In this document: positions 1 to 9,389 of the stretch, piece after piece
How positions within the stretch are numbered: the first letter of the stretch is position 1
Layout of the letters: every line of letters begins with the position of its first letter
Assembly (NCBI GenBank): GCA_002633025.1
Contig: NMRB01002200.1
Location: 55,492 to 119,491 of the forward strand
Reading direction: 5' to 3'
Length of the DNA: 64,000 nt
Origin: Notospermus geniculatus
Taxonomy: Eukaryota > Nemertea > Pilidiophora > Heteronemertea > Lineidae
Made by a program: the position numbers and the translations under genes
Notes under the pieces: generated by a model
Told to the model about the DNA's origin: nothing
The model's database searches: none
Seen by the model: the letters and a program-made list of their open reading frames with translations, nothing else

Positions 1-430
1 ACTTAATGTAGATGGTTCTCGTACAAGTTCAAATTCGTCACATCTGGCCGGGTGATTGGATTGCGATGAGTACACATTGAGCAGTTCCTCTCCTCATCCA
101 GTAAATAGATAGAAATACTACATGTAGAAATATAAATATAAAAATATAAATATAAATATAAATATTTTATTGAATCAACCCAATAGACCCATGTAGGGTG
201 GTAATATAAAATGATTTTGATTGGCCTTAGATAAAAATATAGTAGATGATACAAAAGTAAGAATATATATAAACATGGTATGGATAACTTAATTGTACAT
301 ACATGTATGAGCTGAAAAAAGGTGAAAACAAACATGGCCAGTCGATAAATTATGTCATCATCTTCTTTCGATAAAAGCCAGATAAATTTGCCTTGGATAT
401 TAACATTGACTGAGAAAACTGCCTCTGCCT
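1..430. other. AT-rich stretch, no gene recognised
   Basis: Positions about 120-175 are a short AT-rich tandem run of ATAAAT/AAATAT words. The open frame across this stretch on the minus strand is low-complexity (Tyr/Ile/Leu rich) and looks like a product of AT bias. I see no splice-bounded exon or known domain. Confidence 0.4.
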
Positions 431-653
431 TTTGGCACCATTGAAAGTGGAAGACCGTCAAAGTGACTGCGTTCTGAGAGAGGGCGCGTCTCGAACTATT
501 CCTCCGCCAGCGAATTTCTTATGTCGAGCTTGGTTTGTCAACAGTACTATCGCTTTTCCTCTGAAGGAACAAAGCAAGACACCGAAAAAAAACAAAGGTT
601 GTCGTCAAAGGGTTTTCCTGTCTTTTTCTGCGGCGCCAAAAGCAAAGTGAAGT

Positions 654-1289
654 TTAAGTACAAGTCTGGTTGAGGACTGGAAAGCCGTATAACAATGTCG
701 AGGTGGTTTTATGTTTGTGCGATGCCTTCTCCTCCACTTTTTGCAAAATTAACTCATCCTCCTCACTTTCCAGACCATGATCTTTTTTTATTGATTCCAA
801 AATTTCAAATGTTCTTTCCGAACCTTCGCACACTGCATTGATATCAAACAAAAATTCCGATTGGAAAATTTGTTTCAATTGTTTCACAAATGTTGGGGAC
901 ATAACAGATTTCAAGCCCCCAACACTGATTTTTGCCACCTCGAACAGTATGTAGACATACATGTAGTCCAATTCCATCATATGTTGCGCCTTTAGTTCCA
1001 CAAAATCGTCAGGGGCACGGCGTGCATTGAGGATCCGTCCACCTGTCTTTTGATCGTATCCAAGGCTGCTTTTAAATTTACGTTTATTACTACTGCTTCT
1101 AGTGCGCATACTAGAGGTACTTGCAGCAGGTTCAAAATTTTGGCCTGCAGACAAGGCCTTGACATAGAACATAGAAATTTTATTTATATCCTCCTCCTTC
1201 CAGTGTGATCCACAATGAGGTAATGTCACCTTCACAGGGCTTTTTTTCCCGTCACTTCCTGAGTCTTCAGACTTTGATGACATGCTTCT
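654..1289 (-). CDS. probable terminal exon of an unidentified minus-strand gene
   Basis: A minus-strand frame of about 211 residues runs to a stop at 654. It is preceded at 1290 by a good 3' splice site (pyrimidine-rich tract ending in cag). The protein starts Ser/Glu/Asp/Lys-rich, then has a basic, Ser-rich segment around KRKFKSSLGYDQKTGGR, then a likely helical region with a Met-Glu-Leu-Asp-Tyr stretch, and ends acidic and Lys-rich. No family is recognised. The open length, the acceptor and the non-repetitive composition favour real or recently real coding sequence. The frames at 1352-1636 on the same strand may belong to upstream exons, but I cannot join them with confidence. The neighbourhood is full of decayed mobile-element proteins, so a transposon-borne accessory protein is a fair alternative. 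Confidence 0.4.
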   Translation of the reverse strand, partial: RSMSSKSEDSGSDGKKSPVKVTLPHCGSHWKEEDINKISMFYVKALSAGQNFEPAASTSSMRTRSSSNKRKFKSSLGYDQKTGGRILNARRAPDDFVELKAQHMMELDYMYVYILFEVAKISVGGLKSVMSPTFVKQLKQIFQSEFLFDINAVCEGSERTFEILESIKKDHGLESEEDELILQKVEEKASHKHKTTSTLLYGFPVLNQTCT

Positions 1290-1351
1290 GAAGATACAAA
1301 GGGAATGCATCATTAGTCACAAATTCCTGAGAATACACACTACATACCCAC

Positions 1352-1636
1352 TCATACAATACAATCAGCTGTGGGAATGTAAACCAGACCTTCGTTTTTG
1401 AGGCGCGCCTCATCCGACCCCAAGGGGAGCGAAATTTCACGCCCGTAGTACATATCAAATCGCGCTCGCGGTGTAGGACGATTCATCCGCTGATCATTCA
1501 CATGTGTCCCAGATTGCCGCCAATGGCCGCCATTTGCAATGCAGGAATCTTTCCAAGTCTCACTAAACAGTTTTTGGCGACGTCTCACTACACAGTTTTG
1601 GCATATCCTGCTCTGAGTAGCACAGAGCATGGCCAT
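1352..1636 (-). CDS. possible upstream exon, unidentified
   Basis: This is a 94-codon open minus-strand frame with several cysteines (CQNCVVRRRQ) and no recognised domain. A short segment near 1360-1380 is bounded by a plausible acceptor (ttcccacag) and donor (gtatgt), so part of it could be a small exon feeding the frame at 654-1289. Evidence is weak: there is no homologue in memory and no repeat copy in the window. Confidence 0.2.
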   Translation of the reverse strand: MAMLCATQSRICQNCVVRRRQKLFSETWKDSCIANGGHWRQSGTHVNDQRMNRPTPRARFDMYYGREISLPLGSDEARLKNEGLVYIPTADCIV

Positions 1637-1639
1637 GGG

Positions 1640-2650
1640 TTAGCAATGCACATCGGCCTGTAAACACCTATTGGACAAAGGGCCTATTGGGAGAGAAATC
1701 ATATTTTTAGCCAGATCCTTTTGCAGTATGATTTTTAAAGTCACAAGGCATAGACATTATCAAAGTGAGACTGACAAGATCAGAGTTAGAGATATAGTGA
1801 AAGAATGTTGTTAGCTTTTTGATGTTGCAGTGAGCTTTTTTATCTGTGTGGGTTACATTATACTTCTAATCCATCTCCAGCAATATTGCAAGTTTTTATT
1901 CAAAGACCAAAGTCTATTTGCCTGGATAAAATTTCGATTCATTCATGAACACATTGTCAAAAGTACAAGAAAGACAAAACCTTTCATTCATTAAGAAACC
2001 AATCACAAACATCTGACTGAAAACAACCAGAAATCAACATCATTCATTCAATCAAGCTTTTCCAAACCAATGACCCTATAAATTGGATAGGCGACCACAA
2101 AATGACTTGGTCTAATTTCTCCTGTTGTGGGCCCCTTTTATGGACTTAGAAAATTTTTGAGCCACAACCAGTTAACTATGTACTCACTGTATTCATGGTT
2201 TAAGCGGCATCATTAGATGGAAACTTGCAAGTACTGGCGGGATGAGGGGGTTTGAAATGGGAATAAAACAAAACATCCCTGCCATTTATGAATGCAGAAT
2301 CTAGGCATTGCCAACGGACGAAGATGTCTTTTGGTGAGGGTGGCGTTCCACCCCCTCTTCGTACATTTTACATGCTGATTGACCTTCTTACATGTATCTA
2401 TCAACACCCTGTCGGATGTTTGTGTATGGAACCACACCCAATGACTATTATCCCAACCTCGTGCTGCGGAGCTTCTCTTTCGGGACTTGGAGTTTTTCTC
2501 GTGAAGTGTGTCGATCAGAGCGTAGTGTTCATTTGAGCCGGTCACTGGGTGGCAACCCTTGTCCACCGGGTCGGTCCTTCTTTAACAGCCAATTGAAATG
2601 AACCTTAATGCCCTCTTTTGCTGCTTTGATATTTTCGAATCGAATCTTGT
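1640..2650. other. no supported feature
   Basis: I see open frames on both strands at 2213-2601 that overlap each other and carry no recognisable domain, and no clear inverted repeat. It is treated as noncoding or unknown. Confidence 0.3.
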
Positions 2651-2652
2651 TG

Positions 2653-3200
2653 ATGGTCCACCATTGCCTCAAAGTGGAAGTAGGCATTCCTTAGCATATC
2701 CACGGTAGCATATCGAAGTAGGCATTCCTTAGCATATCCACGGTAGCATATCGACGTTTTATGTGGGGAAAAGTTGTGCTTGGCTCACGGCTATGATGCT
2801 GTATGTAAACCATTTCGCAGATAGATGCACCACTTTAAAGAAATGATTACATAGTCATTGAAGTTGTGGCCGCCGTCTTCATACTCTTGGTATTGATATA
2901 CCCGTCCTCAATGCTTGCAATATCTTCTTTACGTTGATATCTTTCCTGATTGAGAGAATGGTGAATTTCAACGTTGTCGATGGTCCACCATTGCCTCAAG
3001 GTGGAAGTAGGCGTTCCTTAGCATATCCACGGTAGCATATCGACGTTGTAGGTGGAAAAAGGTTGTGATAGCTTGGCTCACGGCTATGATGCTGTAAACC
3101 ATTTCCTAGACAGAGACACATCTTTAAAGAAATGATTACATAGTCATTGAAGTTGTGGACGCCGTCTTCATACTCTTGGTATTTTTATGTTGGAACGATG
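2653..3200. repeat. tandem duplication (~325 bp) with internal short repeat
   Basis: A block beginning GTCCACCATTGCCTCAA at 2653 recurs at 2978 with the same following sequence (TTAGCATATCCACGG..., then a shared stretch containing GGCTCACGGCTATGATGC and TGTGGNCGCCGTCTTCATAC). Inside the first copy a ~37-bp segment (GTAGGCATTCCTTAGC...) is itself doubled at about 2680-2753. No coding potential is evident. Confidence 0.7.
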
Positions 3201-3502
3201 GGGGAAGAGCTGGAATATACATGTATTGAAATCGGAAGATGATCATCCTGTTAAGCATTGAATTGTGGCAACGTGATAGGAATCGGCTTTGGCATACTTG
3301 CAGTTGGATTCAAGGTAGATCCGATGCTTATGTGCCGTTCCTCGGGTTAGCTCTAATATCCACTGGCATGCGTAGAGGCTTGATCGTTGAGGTTCTCTAC
3401 CAATTTTGATGTTGGAACGATGGGAGAAGAGCTGAAATATACTGAAATCAGAAGATACTAGTATTTCTTCCAATCCGAATATGTGCATGTACATGTGCAT
3501 GT

Positions 3503-3565
3503 ATAATAATAAAATAATAATAATAATAATAAAATGATAATAAAATAATAATAATAAAATGATAA
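3503..3565. repeat. AAT-type microsatellite
   Basis: An imperfect run of (AATAAT)n/(AAAATGAT)n. It lies just upstream of a stretch with no gene. Confidence 0.8.
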
Positions 3566-3764
3566 TTTCTATAGCACCGGTTTGAAATAAATCGTCAGCG
3601 GCGCTTTACAATAATGAATATTGAATATACATTAATGTGGGATACATGTATAAAACATTGATAGAAATTGATTAAGATACTTATAGGTGTTATCTTAAGT
3701 TGAGATTTAAAACTTGAATAGCTCTCTAAAAAATATACTCTCTAAAAAAATGAAAAGTGAAACT

Positions 3765-3828
3765 TTTACTCCAGTTTACTCCATTTACTCCATTTTACTC
3801 CATTTACTCCATTTTACTCCATTCAACA
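3765..3828. repeat. TTTACTCCA short tandem repeat
   Basis: About six imperfect copies of TTTACTCCA/TTTTACTCCA lie in tandem on the plus strand. Confidence 0.8.
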
Positions 3829-3884
3829 ATTATATAATCATAAAACCACACGAGTGGGATTTCCGAGGCAGCAGAACACACGAG

Positions 3885-3925
3885 TGGTGATCTTTTGCCA
3901 GGAACCGGGCAAAAGATCACCACGA
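3885..3925. repeat. short perfect hairpin
   Basis: GGTGATCTTTTGCC is followed after an 8-base loop by its exact reverse complement. No run of T follows, so it is not a terminator-like structure. It may be the minimal remnant of a foldback element. Confidence 0.6.
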
Positions 3926-3980
3926 GGCCTACTATACCACTTGTATCACCGCATGCATAGGCCTAGGCCTATCCGCCATG

Positions 3981-4565
3981 TCAGAGCACTGTTGTTTTTG
4001 TATAAGTGGGCGAATGTTGATGGAGTGAGCCCAGCGGAGTGAGACGGCCGCGTCTTTCCAGGAAGTGAGCCAAAAGGCCTCGCAAAGTAATACATTCACA
4101 ATACTCTTTATACCCAAATGGGTTGCATTCTGAGCAAGCTAAATAGCCTATTTGGTTTTGATGCGACTCGGAAAACTTGCATGGTTGCATGTTTTCCAAC
4201 TCTGGCACAACTTCTTTAACTATATTTCTAAGTCCACAGAATTCTTCCGGCCATTCGTCAAGATTTAAATTTATACCCGTCCTTGTCGGAAGGGCTTTGT
4301 CACTTCGATCTGGCTTGAAGTAAGCCCGGATATCTACATACACTTTCCCAGCATCCAGATGAAAGCAGGACGCTTCTCCATCTTCTTCCTTGTTTGCCAT
4401 TATGATGGACTCCTGTATACTGTCCAACGAATGCAACAAATTCGCCATTTGCATTTTTGATAATGCAATCCCTTTCTTCGTGGGGAAAAGGTTCCTCTCC
4501 ACTGCAATCATCCATTCGGCGATCCGAAAAAACCTGTCTCGTCGTAGGTTTATCATGAACGGCAA
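3981..4565 (-). CDS. PC4 (p15)-like double-repeat protein fragment
   Basis: The minus-strand frame of 194 codons contains two segments resembling the transcriptional coactivator p15/PC4 fold, which binds single-stranded DNA as a beta sheet. Residues ~10-50 contain RFFRIAEW and PTKKGIALS. Residues ~74-116 contain KVYVDIRAYFKPD, then PTRTGINLNLDEW. Both follow the family pattern of a beta hairpin, a Pro/Lys/Gly-Ile/hydrophobic turn and a Trp/Met-containing helix. After this comes a Cys-containing tail (LACSECNPFGYKEYCEC). Upstream on the same strand are recombinase-like segments, but the frames do not join without a frameshift or intron, so this may be a relic. PC4-like repeats with two copies per chain are usual for tandem-domain proteins in invertebrate repeat families. 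The role here (DNA binding in a mobile-element protein) is inference. Confidence 0.5.
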   Translation of the reverse strand: MPFMINLRRDRFFRIAEWMIAVERNLFPTKKGIALSKMQMANLLHSLDSIQESIIMANKEEDGEASCFHLDAGKVYVDIRAYFKPDRSDKALPTRTGINLNLDEWPEEFCGLRNIVKEVVPELENMQPCKFSESHQNQIGYLACSECNPFGYKEYCECITLRGLLAHFLERRGRLTPLGSLHQHSPTYTKTTVL

Positions 4566-4786
4566 TTGATAACACTGTGAGGCTTAAATTCGGCAACCGT
4601 CAGTTTTGCCACCTCTCCTGCTCTTTTACAGTTCGACAGCAGAACCGACATGATCAGAGTGTTTCTTAAGCTGATGAATTCACTCTGTGACGCACATACA
4701 ACAGCCTTGTCTTTGGCCAGGCTGCCAGGCTGATGCATGCATGCGTGCCATATTTTCCAGTCTTCAAACTCGGCGATGGCATCCAA
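4553..4786 (-). pseudogene. tyrosine-recombinase-like segment, copy 1
   Basis: The 77-codon minus frame contains SLRNTLIMSVLLSNCKRAGEV followed by AKLTVAEF. This resembles the start of the catalytic domain of tyrosine recombinases, where an Arg lies in a helix after a hydrophobic stretch (pattern R-x-G-E-hydrophobic-x-x-L-T-x-x-x-F). Such domains occur in Crypton- and DIRS-type elements and in many uncharacterised invertebrate proteins. Further upstream in the same strand the frame reads through an acidic/basic linker (KKELVKAAAEADFDN). The catalytic His-x-x-Arg and Tyr boxes are not seen in this window, so this is a partial domain. Function is inferred from one motif only. Confidence 0.4.
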
Positions 4787-4977
4787 CTCCGCTCTGTTGT
4801 CGAAGTCGGCCTCGGCAGCGGCCTTTACAAGCTCTTTTTTCGACCTTTTCCTGATTTTGCCCCGAAATCATGCTGGAGTAATAGTCATCGAAAGTGTTTT
4901 GATCGTCAATCCACCCCACCGACACTTAGCAATCATCCATTCGGCGATCCGAAAAAACCTGTCTCGTCGTAGGTTTA

Positions 4978-5211
4978 TCATGAACGGCAATTGATAACAC
5001 TGTGAGGCTTAAATTCGGCAGCCGTCAGTTTTGCCACCTCTCCTGCTCTTTTACAGTTCGACAGCAGAACCGACATGATCAGAGTGTTTCTTAAGCTGAT
5101 GAATTCACTCTGTGACGCACATACAACAGCCTTGTCTTTGGCCAGGCTGCCAAGCTGGTTCATGCATGCGTTCCATATTTCCGAGTCTTCAAACTCGGCG
5201 ATGGCATCCAA
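4978..5211 (-). pseudogene. tyrosine-recombinase-like segment, copy 2
   Basis: Nearly identical to the frame at 4553-4786 because of the 425-bp duplication. Differences include DWKIWHACMHQPG versus DSEIWNACMNQLG. The Arg-containing motif NCKRAGEVAKLT is retained in both. Its position is upstream of copy 1 in the reading direction. Confidence 0.4.
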
Positions 5212-5369
5212 CTCCGCTCTGTTGTCGAAGTCAGCCTCGGCAGCGGCCTTTACAAGCTCTTTATTCGACCTTTTCCTGATTTTGCCCCGAAATCATGCTG
5301 GAGTAATAGTCATCGAAAGTGTTTTGATCGTCAATCCACCCCACCGACACTTTCTGCCTGTGCGAAAAT

Positions 5370-6005
5370 GACTTTGCACAGTCCACTAGTTAAGTGTCAC
5401 GCAGAAATCGTTCAGCGTGGTGTACTTGTATTGTTTGTTTTCAACCCACTTTTCAAATACACCATCATCCTTATCTCCCATCTTGTGGATTTTTCTCAGG
5501 TGAACCAAGTTAAAAATGTCGTTACCGGCCAAGGCCAGGCAAATTACTCGCAAACGTCTTTCCCTTTTTCGGTGAAGTTTCCTTCACAGATTCGGGTGGG
5601 CTACGTCACAGGAGCTACCAACATCAGGTTCATTGGCGAGTGAATTAACCTCGTCTTTGTCATCTGCAGACGTACTACGTTTTTTGCTCCTCTTTCCCTT
5701 TTTCGGTGAAATTTCCTTCACAGATTCGGGTGGCCTACGTCACAGGAGCTACCTACATCAGGTTCATTGGCAAGTGAATTAACCTCGTCTTTGTCATCTG
5801 CAGACTTACTACGTTTTTTGCCCCTCTTTCCCTTTTTCGGTGAAATTTCCTTCACAGATGCGGGTGGGCCTACGTCACAGGAGCTACCTACATCAGGTTC
5901 ATTGGCGAGTGAATTAACCTCGCCCCGTCACCTTTGTCATCTGCAGACTTACTACGTTTTTTGCTCCTCTTCCCTTTTTCGGTGAAATTTCCTTCACATA
6001 TTCGG
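5370..6005 (-). pseudogene. charged ~45-residue repeat coding region, block 1
   Basis: On the minus strand several copies of a ~130-bp unit encode repeats of the form (SLANEPDVG)-(SCDVGPP)-(SVKEISPKKGKR)-(KKRSKSADDKD). The same unit recurs at 7780-8090. Units here contain single-base length changes that shift frame between copies, so the block is a decayed or spliced part of the same repetitive protein. A Lys-rich, Ser-rich, acidic alternation suggests a disordered linker or nuclear protein. No family is recognised. Confidence 0.45.
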
Positions 6006-6372
6006 GTGGGCTTGCGTGTTCAATTGCTGAAGGAGCTGATCAATGCCATTAACCATCTTCGACTTAGCGAACTTGTTCCAGGCATCAAATTCGTTCACGT
6101 AACCCTCGGTGGCATACTGGAGGAACTCGTTGGCGATGTTCTCGTATTCGTTCACCTTCAGCATGTTGGTGGCATTGACAGACTTGATGTAACCATCGAC
6201 AGTGTCCTCCCTGACATCCAGGTCGAGCCAATCTTCCCTGTTTCCCGTACTCACCTCTACTCTTAGCGCAGTCCAGGAAGTGCAACAGAGCGTACTTGTT
6301 CTTGGCGGTGCCATACGAAACCTTTGCAACGGTGAAATTTGCCTCGTGGTGCCCAGTAAGGATCTTCATCAC
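5994..6372 (-). pseudogene. unidentified minus-strand coding relic with a frameshift
   Basis: Two overlapping minus frames read as one protein if a shift is allowed near 6250: first a segment containing NFTVAKVSYGTAKNKYALL and HFLDCAKS, then EDWLDLDVREDTVDGYIK and EYENIANEFLQYATEGYV. Composition is normal for a globular domain, and codon-like composition is maintained on both sides of the shift. No family is recognised. It sits between the two blocks of charged repeats and may belong to the same ancient gene. Confidence 0.35.
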
Positions 6373-6582
6373 ATTGCCGGCCTTACCGACATCATGTACA
6401 TGTGTATACCCTTCAATGTTGCCTTAGTCAACGTTTTCTTTCCTGACTATCGTGTTGTTGGGTCTCAGGATTGGGAAAAGCTTCAGTCAGTTCTTCAACT
6501 GCATTATCGCATACATGCAGTTGTGATCTCCCCAGTAAACCGCGTGACCTCCCAGTCTACAGGGGTGAAGGGCCAGGTAAAA

Positions 6583-7058
6583 TCCTCCACATTATATTAC
6601 CAATCTAACCATTATGATGTTATCACGAGCCTGAAGGCGTTTTACGGGTTTTCATATTACTGCGTTGACTGTGACACAGGTTACGATGGCGATAAAACGC
6701 CACATGCCCTTCATGTAAAATGTGTATTTCAAGAGTGCAAACACTGCCCTGATTGCAATATAAACTTCGTTGGCGACCCGTGTTTCAAGAAACAAAAGGC
6801 AGAAAATTGTGGTAAAAGTGGGAAAGTCGCTATGCACAAAACGCCATCAATGTGGCAAATGTGAGAGAACCAATCTAACAAATAAACCGTATTGCCGAAA
6901 CTGCAGGAAAAAAATATATGCCATACGACCATCTCTGTTATATACAAATGTACCTCCCCTCATTCCTCCCGAACAAGACAAGGCACATGCCCAAATGTAT
7001 CTTCTATGACTTCGTAACTCAACTAACCCAAGAAATCCTGATGATGCCCATCCACTAA
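6583..7058 (+). pseudogene. Polinton/Maverick-type DNA polymerase B fragment
   Basis: The plus-strand frame reads NHYDVITSLKAFYGFSYYC followed by a Cys-rich zinc-binding series (CVDCDTGY, CKHCPDCNINF), then after a frameshift around 6840 HQCGKCERTN and PYCRNCRKKI, and after another shift near 6990 ends CIFYDFVTQLTQE. This order (HYDVI...YYC, paired CxxC knuckles, then an F-Y-D-F exonuclease I box) matches the region just before and into the 3'-5' exonuclease domain of protein-primed family B polymerases of Polinton/Maverick elements. The third residue of the exonuclease box is Val, where Glu is usual (D-x-E). Two frameshifts and a stop at about 7056 mean it is not functional. No integrase, capsid or terminal inverted repeats of a Polinton are seen nearby. 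It lies antiparallel to the minus-strand relics around it. Confidence 0.7.
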
Positions 7059-7059
7059 A

Positions 7060-7261
7060 ATAATCCGATGACCGATCAAGATTGGCCTCTATTGGTGATT
7101 CTCCAAGAATTCCGTACCCGGAGGGGGGGTCCTCTTCTGAATAATGTCTGTTTGATACCAAAATATTGGAAGGCTTTATGTCTCTGTTTGCGACATGATT
7201 TGCATGGAGATAAGCACCTTTCCAAAGAACTGAGATACAGAATAGCACAAAATTGACACAC
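7060..7261 (-). pseudogene. protein-kinase catalytic-loop fragment
   Basis: The minus-strand frame contains HANHVANRDIKPSNILVSN, which matches the H-R-D-x-K-x-x-N catalytic loop of Ser/Thr kinases. The Asp, Lys and Asn are present, but Asn replaces the His of HRD. It is followed by RHYSEEDPPSGYGILGES; the DFG box that should follow is not intact, and ILGES may be its decayed form. No N-lobe glycine loop or Lys-Glu pair is found upstream, so only about 60 residues of a kinase survive. The frame continues open into unrelated sequence. Related kinases with the phrase IKPSNILVSN occur as poorly characterised families in marine invertebrates (from memory, not checked). Confidence 0.5.
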
Positions 7262-7270
7262 AAAATGATA

Positions 7271-7405
7271 ATAAGCAAAAAGTCAATCTCCAGAATTCTG
7301 TTCTCCAGAGTCTTTTCTAGAGTTTCAGATTGTAAAGTTCCACTTGAAAAAGACCCCGGTTGGGGTCGAAAATTCGTGAATTCTGGAGATTGACTTTTTG
7401 CTTAT
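7271..7405. mobile_element. foldback element, 'TTTTCGACCCCAAC' family, partly deleted
   Basis: The termini ATAAGCAAAAAGTCAATCTC and its reverse complement enclose a core with GACCCCGGTTGGGGTC. A full-length relative lies at 42725-42926, where both long arms are present; here part of the left arm is missing. About 45 bp of flank before the left terminus (GATACAGAATAGCAC...) are also shared with the 42.7-kb copy, so the mobile unit may be larger than the inverted repeat. Confidence 0.7.
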
Positions 7406-8214
7406 TTAATATTTCCAAATTCATCTCCTCATGGGAAGACCCATCATCATCAGATGACGCCGACGGCTGGTATTCCGACCCTGTTGTATAGCCACCATGA
7501 CTTTCATCATCACTTTCACCGCTGCCAAATATTGAGGCCCTACTATCATTATCATCCTGGGGTTGGAATGTACTGGGCGTCCAGTTGTCTCCATCATTCC
7601 CTTTAAAGATAACTACGACATCTTCAGCTAGTGTTTGGTTGGCTGATGTGACTTTGTAACTGGGGCCCTTTCCCATTCGAATGACTTCATCATCAGCCAG
7701 AGTAGCATCATTGTCTACTACAATGGACCTACTGCATTCCCTTTGTTGCTGCTGGCAGCCGGCGGGCCTGCCCACCTGCATCAGGTTCATTGGTGAGTGA
7801 ATTAACCTCGCCGTCACCTGCGTCATCTGCAGAATTACTACGTTTTTTGCCCCTCTTTCCCTTTTTCGGTGAAGTTTCCTTCACAGATTCGGGTGGGCCT
7901 ACGTCACAGGAGCCACCTGCATCAGGTTCATTGGTGAGTGAATTAACCTCGCCGTCACATGCGTCATTTGCAGACTTACTAGCTCTCCTTCCTTTTTCGG
8001 TGAAGTTTCCTACAGATTCGGGTGGGCCTACGTCACAGGAGCCACCTGCATCAGGTTCACTGGCGAGTGAATTATCCTCGCCGTCAAAATTTGCTGAAAC
8101 TGTGCCAACATCATATACCCTGCACGAAATCATCTCAAGGAAGGTCTGAAAGTTTGCAACATCATACATCCTGCACAAAATCATCCCAAAAATTTGCTGA
8201 AACTGTGTCATCAT
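7317..8214 (-). CDS. acidic protein with ~45-residue repeats, block 2 (probable relic or exon)
   Basis: Two overlapping minus-strand frames (8214-7729 and 7826-7317) encode, in order, a segment with two or three repeats of GEVNSLTNEPDAGGSCDVG plus PPESVKETSPKKGKRGKKRS, then a glutamine run, then an acidic Ser/Asp-rich stretch (SGESDDESHGGYTTGSEYQP). The repeats are the same as in block 1 at 5370-6005, showing that the locus arose by internal expansion. It may be a disordered regulatory region of one gene spread over several exons. The last ~30 codons at the low-coordinate end come from the foldback element at 7271-7405, so the true exon stops before it. No family is recognised. Confidence 0.4.
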
Positions 8215-8302
8215 TATATATCCTGCAAAAAATCATCCAAAGCATGGGCTAAACCTGTGGCAACACCCTGCACAAAATCACACTTATGTATGTTAATGTG
8301 AA

Positions 8303-8605
8303 TCATCGCATGATCAGTTGGTTCTGGAAGTCCAATAAGAATGTTTTTATATTCTGTGGTAGTTTCCCTGACTCGATCAGTTCGAATTTATGCATGATGA
8401 TGGCTGCCCTTTCTACTTTCTCCTCCCGAATAAATTTACCCTTCTTCCCTTTCATTTGGAGATAGAAGGGCCGCATCTTGGCTGACATGGCTCCATCGTA
8501 CCATTTCACAGTAATTTCATCCTCAGTCACAGCAGCTAACTGCGATTTGTGGCCAGTTTTCAGCGTACAATGTACTTCTCCATATTTAACGCACACATGT
8601 TCCAT
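8303..8605 (-). CDS. unidentified 100-residue protein or first coding exon
   Basis: A clean minus frame starts with ATG at 8605 and ends at 8303. It is preceded at about 8620 by a plausible acceptor (tttatttacag) and, in frame, a stop just before the Met, which supports this start. The protein contains KYGEVHCTLKTGHKSQLAAV, then TEDEITVKWYDG and MKGKKGKFIREEKVERAAI. It looks like a compact beta-rich plus helical domain, charged and without a signal peptide. No family is recognised. It reads toward the acidic repeat region at 7317-8214 and may be spliced to it. Confidence 0.35.
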   Translation of the reverse strand: MEHVCVKYGEVHCTLKTGHKSQLAAVTEDEITVKWYDGAMSAKMRPFYLQMKGKKGKFIREEKVERAAIIMHKFELIESGKLPQNIKTFLLDFQNQLIMR

Positions 8606-8867
8606 TCCATTCTAAGGGATTTCCTGTAAATAAAGAATTTCGTATCCCTAACATACATGTAGGCCTACATGTCTAATGTTGACAATTTTGATATGCAGTT
8701 TCACAAAAATGAATTAGATACTTGTACCTCCAGTACTGAGAGAGAAGGGGAAGAGATATTCAGTGTTCAGTAGTGTACATGAAAGTGGGTGAAATCAATG
8801 GGCCGTATTTTAGAACGTTCCTTTAATCAAGGTCCACATTACATTCACTAACCTTTTCTGCATTTTT

Positions 8868-9065
8868 CTAGTGTCTTTTCTTGAATAATATTTCACAGCA
8901 ATCACAATTAGGGGCCTGGCATTCCTTATCTCTGATGTAACGACTTAGGCCTAGGCCTGCTGGGCCTAGATTTTCTCCATCTGAAATGAGGATGACTAGT
9001 GGCTCATCCTGTGTCGATGACTGCCGTCGTCGTCTTTTTCTGTTTTGCTGGTCTCTTTCCCACAT
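8868..9065 (-). CDS. small basic/Cys-containing ORF, uncertain
   Basis: The 65-codon minus frame has an Arg-rich start (RKRRRRQ) followed by DEPLVILISDGENLGPAG and a Cys cluster CQAPNCDCC. It could be the 5' exon of the minus-strand gene region, but no donor or acceptor is convincing. Confidence 0.2.
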   Translation of the reverse strand: MWERDQQNRKRRRRQSSTQDEPLVILISDGENLGPAGLGLSRYIRDKECQAPNCDCCEILFKKRH

Positions 9066-9204
9066 ATACCTTTATGGAAGTCCTAAGAACAAGACACAAG
9101 ACTGAATTTAATAAATATATAAAATGGCCAAATTTTATTTTACAAAATTTGACAGGTTTCGCTCAGCAATGGGATACAGAGAGAAATGTGGATGATCACG
9201 TGAC

Positions 9205-9387
9205 TTAAGGTGGCTCTCCACGTGAAAGTTTTCTTGCACAAATTGGCTCACAATGGGCAATTCACCATTATTTGTTCCTCGCTGCTTACGCTGGGACCAA
9301 TGACATAAACAACTGCTCGCAGTTGAATTGCCCATAGAGAGCGCAAGAAGACCCCAAGAAAACTTGCACGTGGAGAGTCGCCTTTAA
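9205..9387. mobile_element. TTAA-flanked MITE (CTCCAC family), copy 1
   Basis: Inverted termini GGTGGCTCTCCACGTG and its near complement GTGGAGAGTCGCC are flanked by TTAA on both sides. The inner sequence AATGGGCAATTCACCATT is shared with the copies at 18966-19625 and 56008-56189. TTAA target duplications are typical of piggyBac-type (and Kolobok) transposition. No coding capacity. Confidence 0.75.
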
Positions 9388-9389
9388 AT

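Larger units (their letters stand above)
4504..5352. repeat. 425-bp tandem duplication of a coding-like block
   Basis: Two head-to-tail copies (4504-4928 and 4929-5352) start at GCAATCATCCATTCGGCG and end at CCACCCCACCGACACTT. They differ at a handful of bases. Each contains the same minus-strand recombinase-like frame, so it is a tandem exon-scale duplication or an assembly collapse boundary. Confidence 0.85.

Noticed and set aside
3885-3925. Bacterial-type terminator hairpin
   Set aside because: No T run follows, and the context is eukaryotic repeat DNA.
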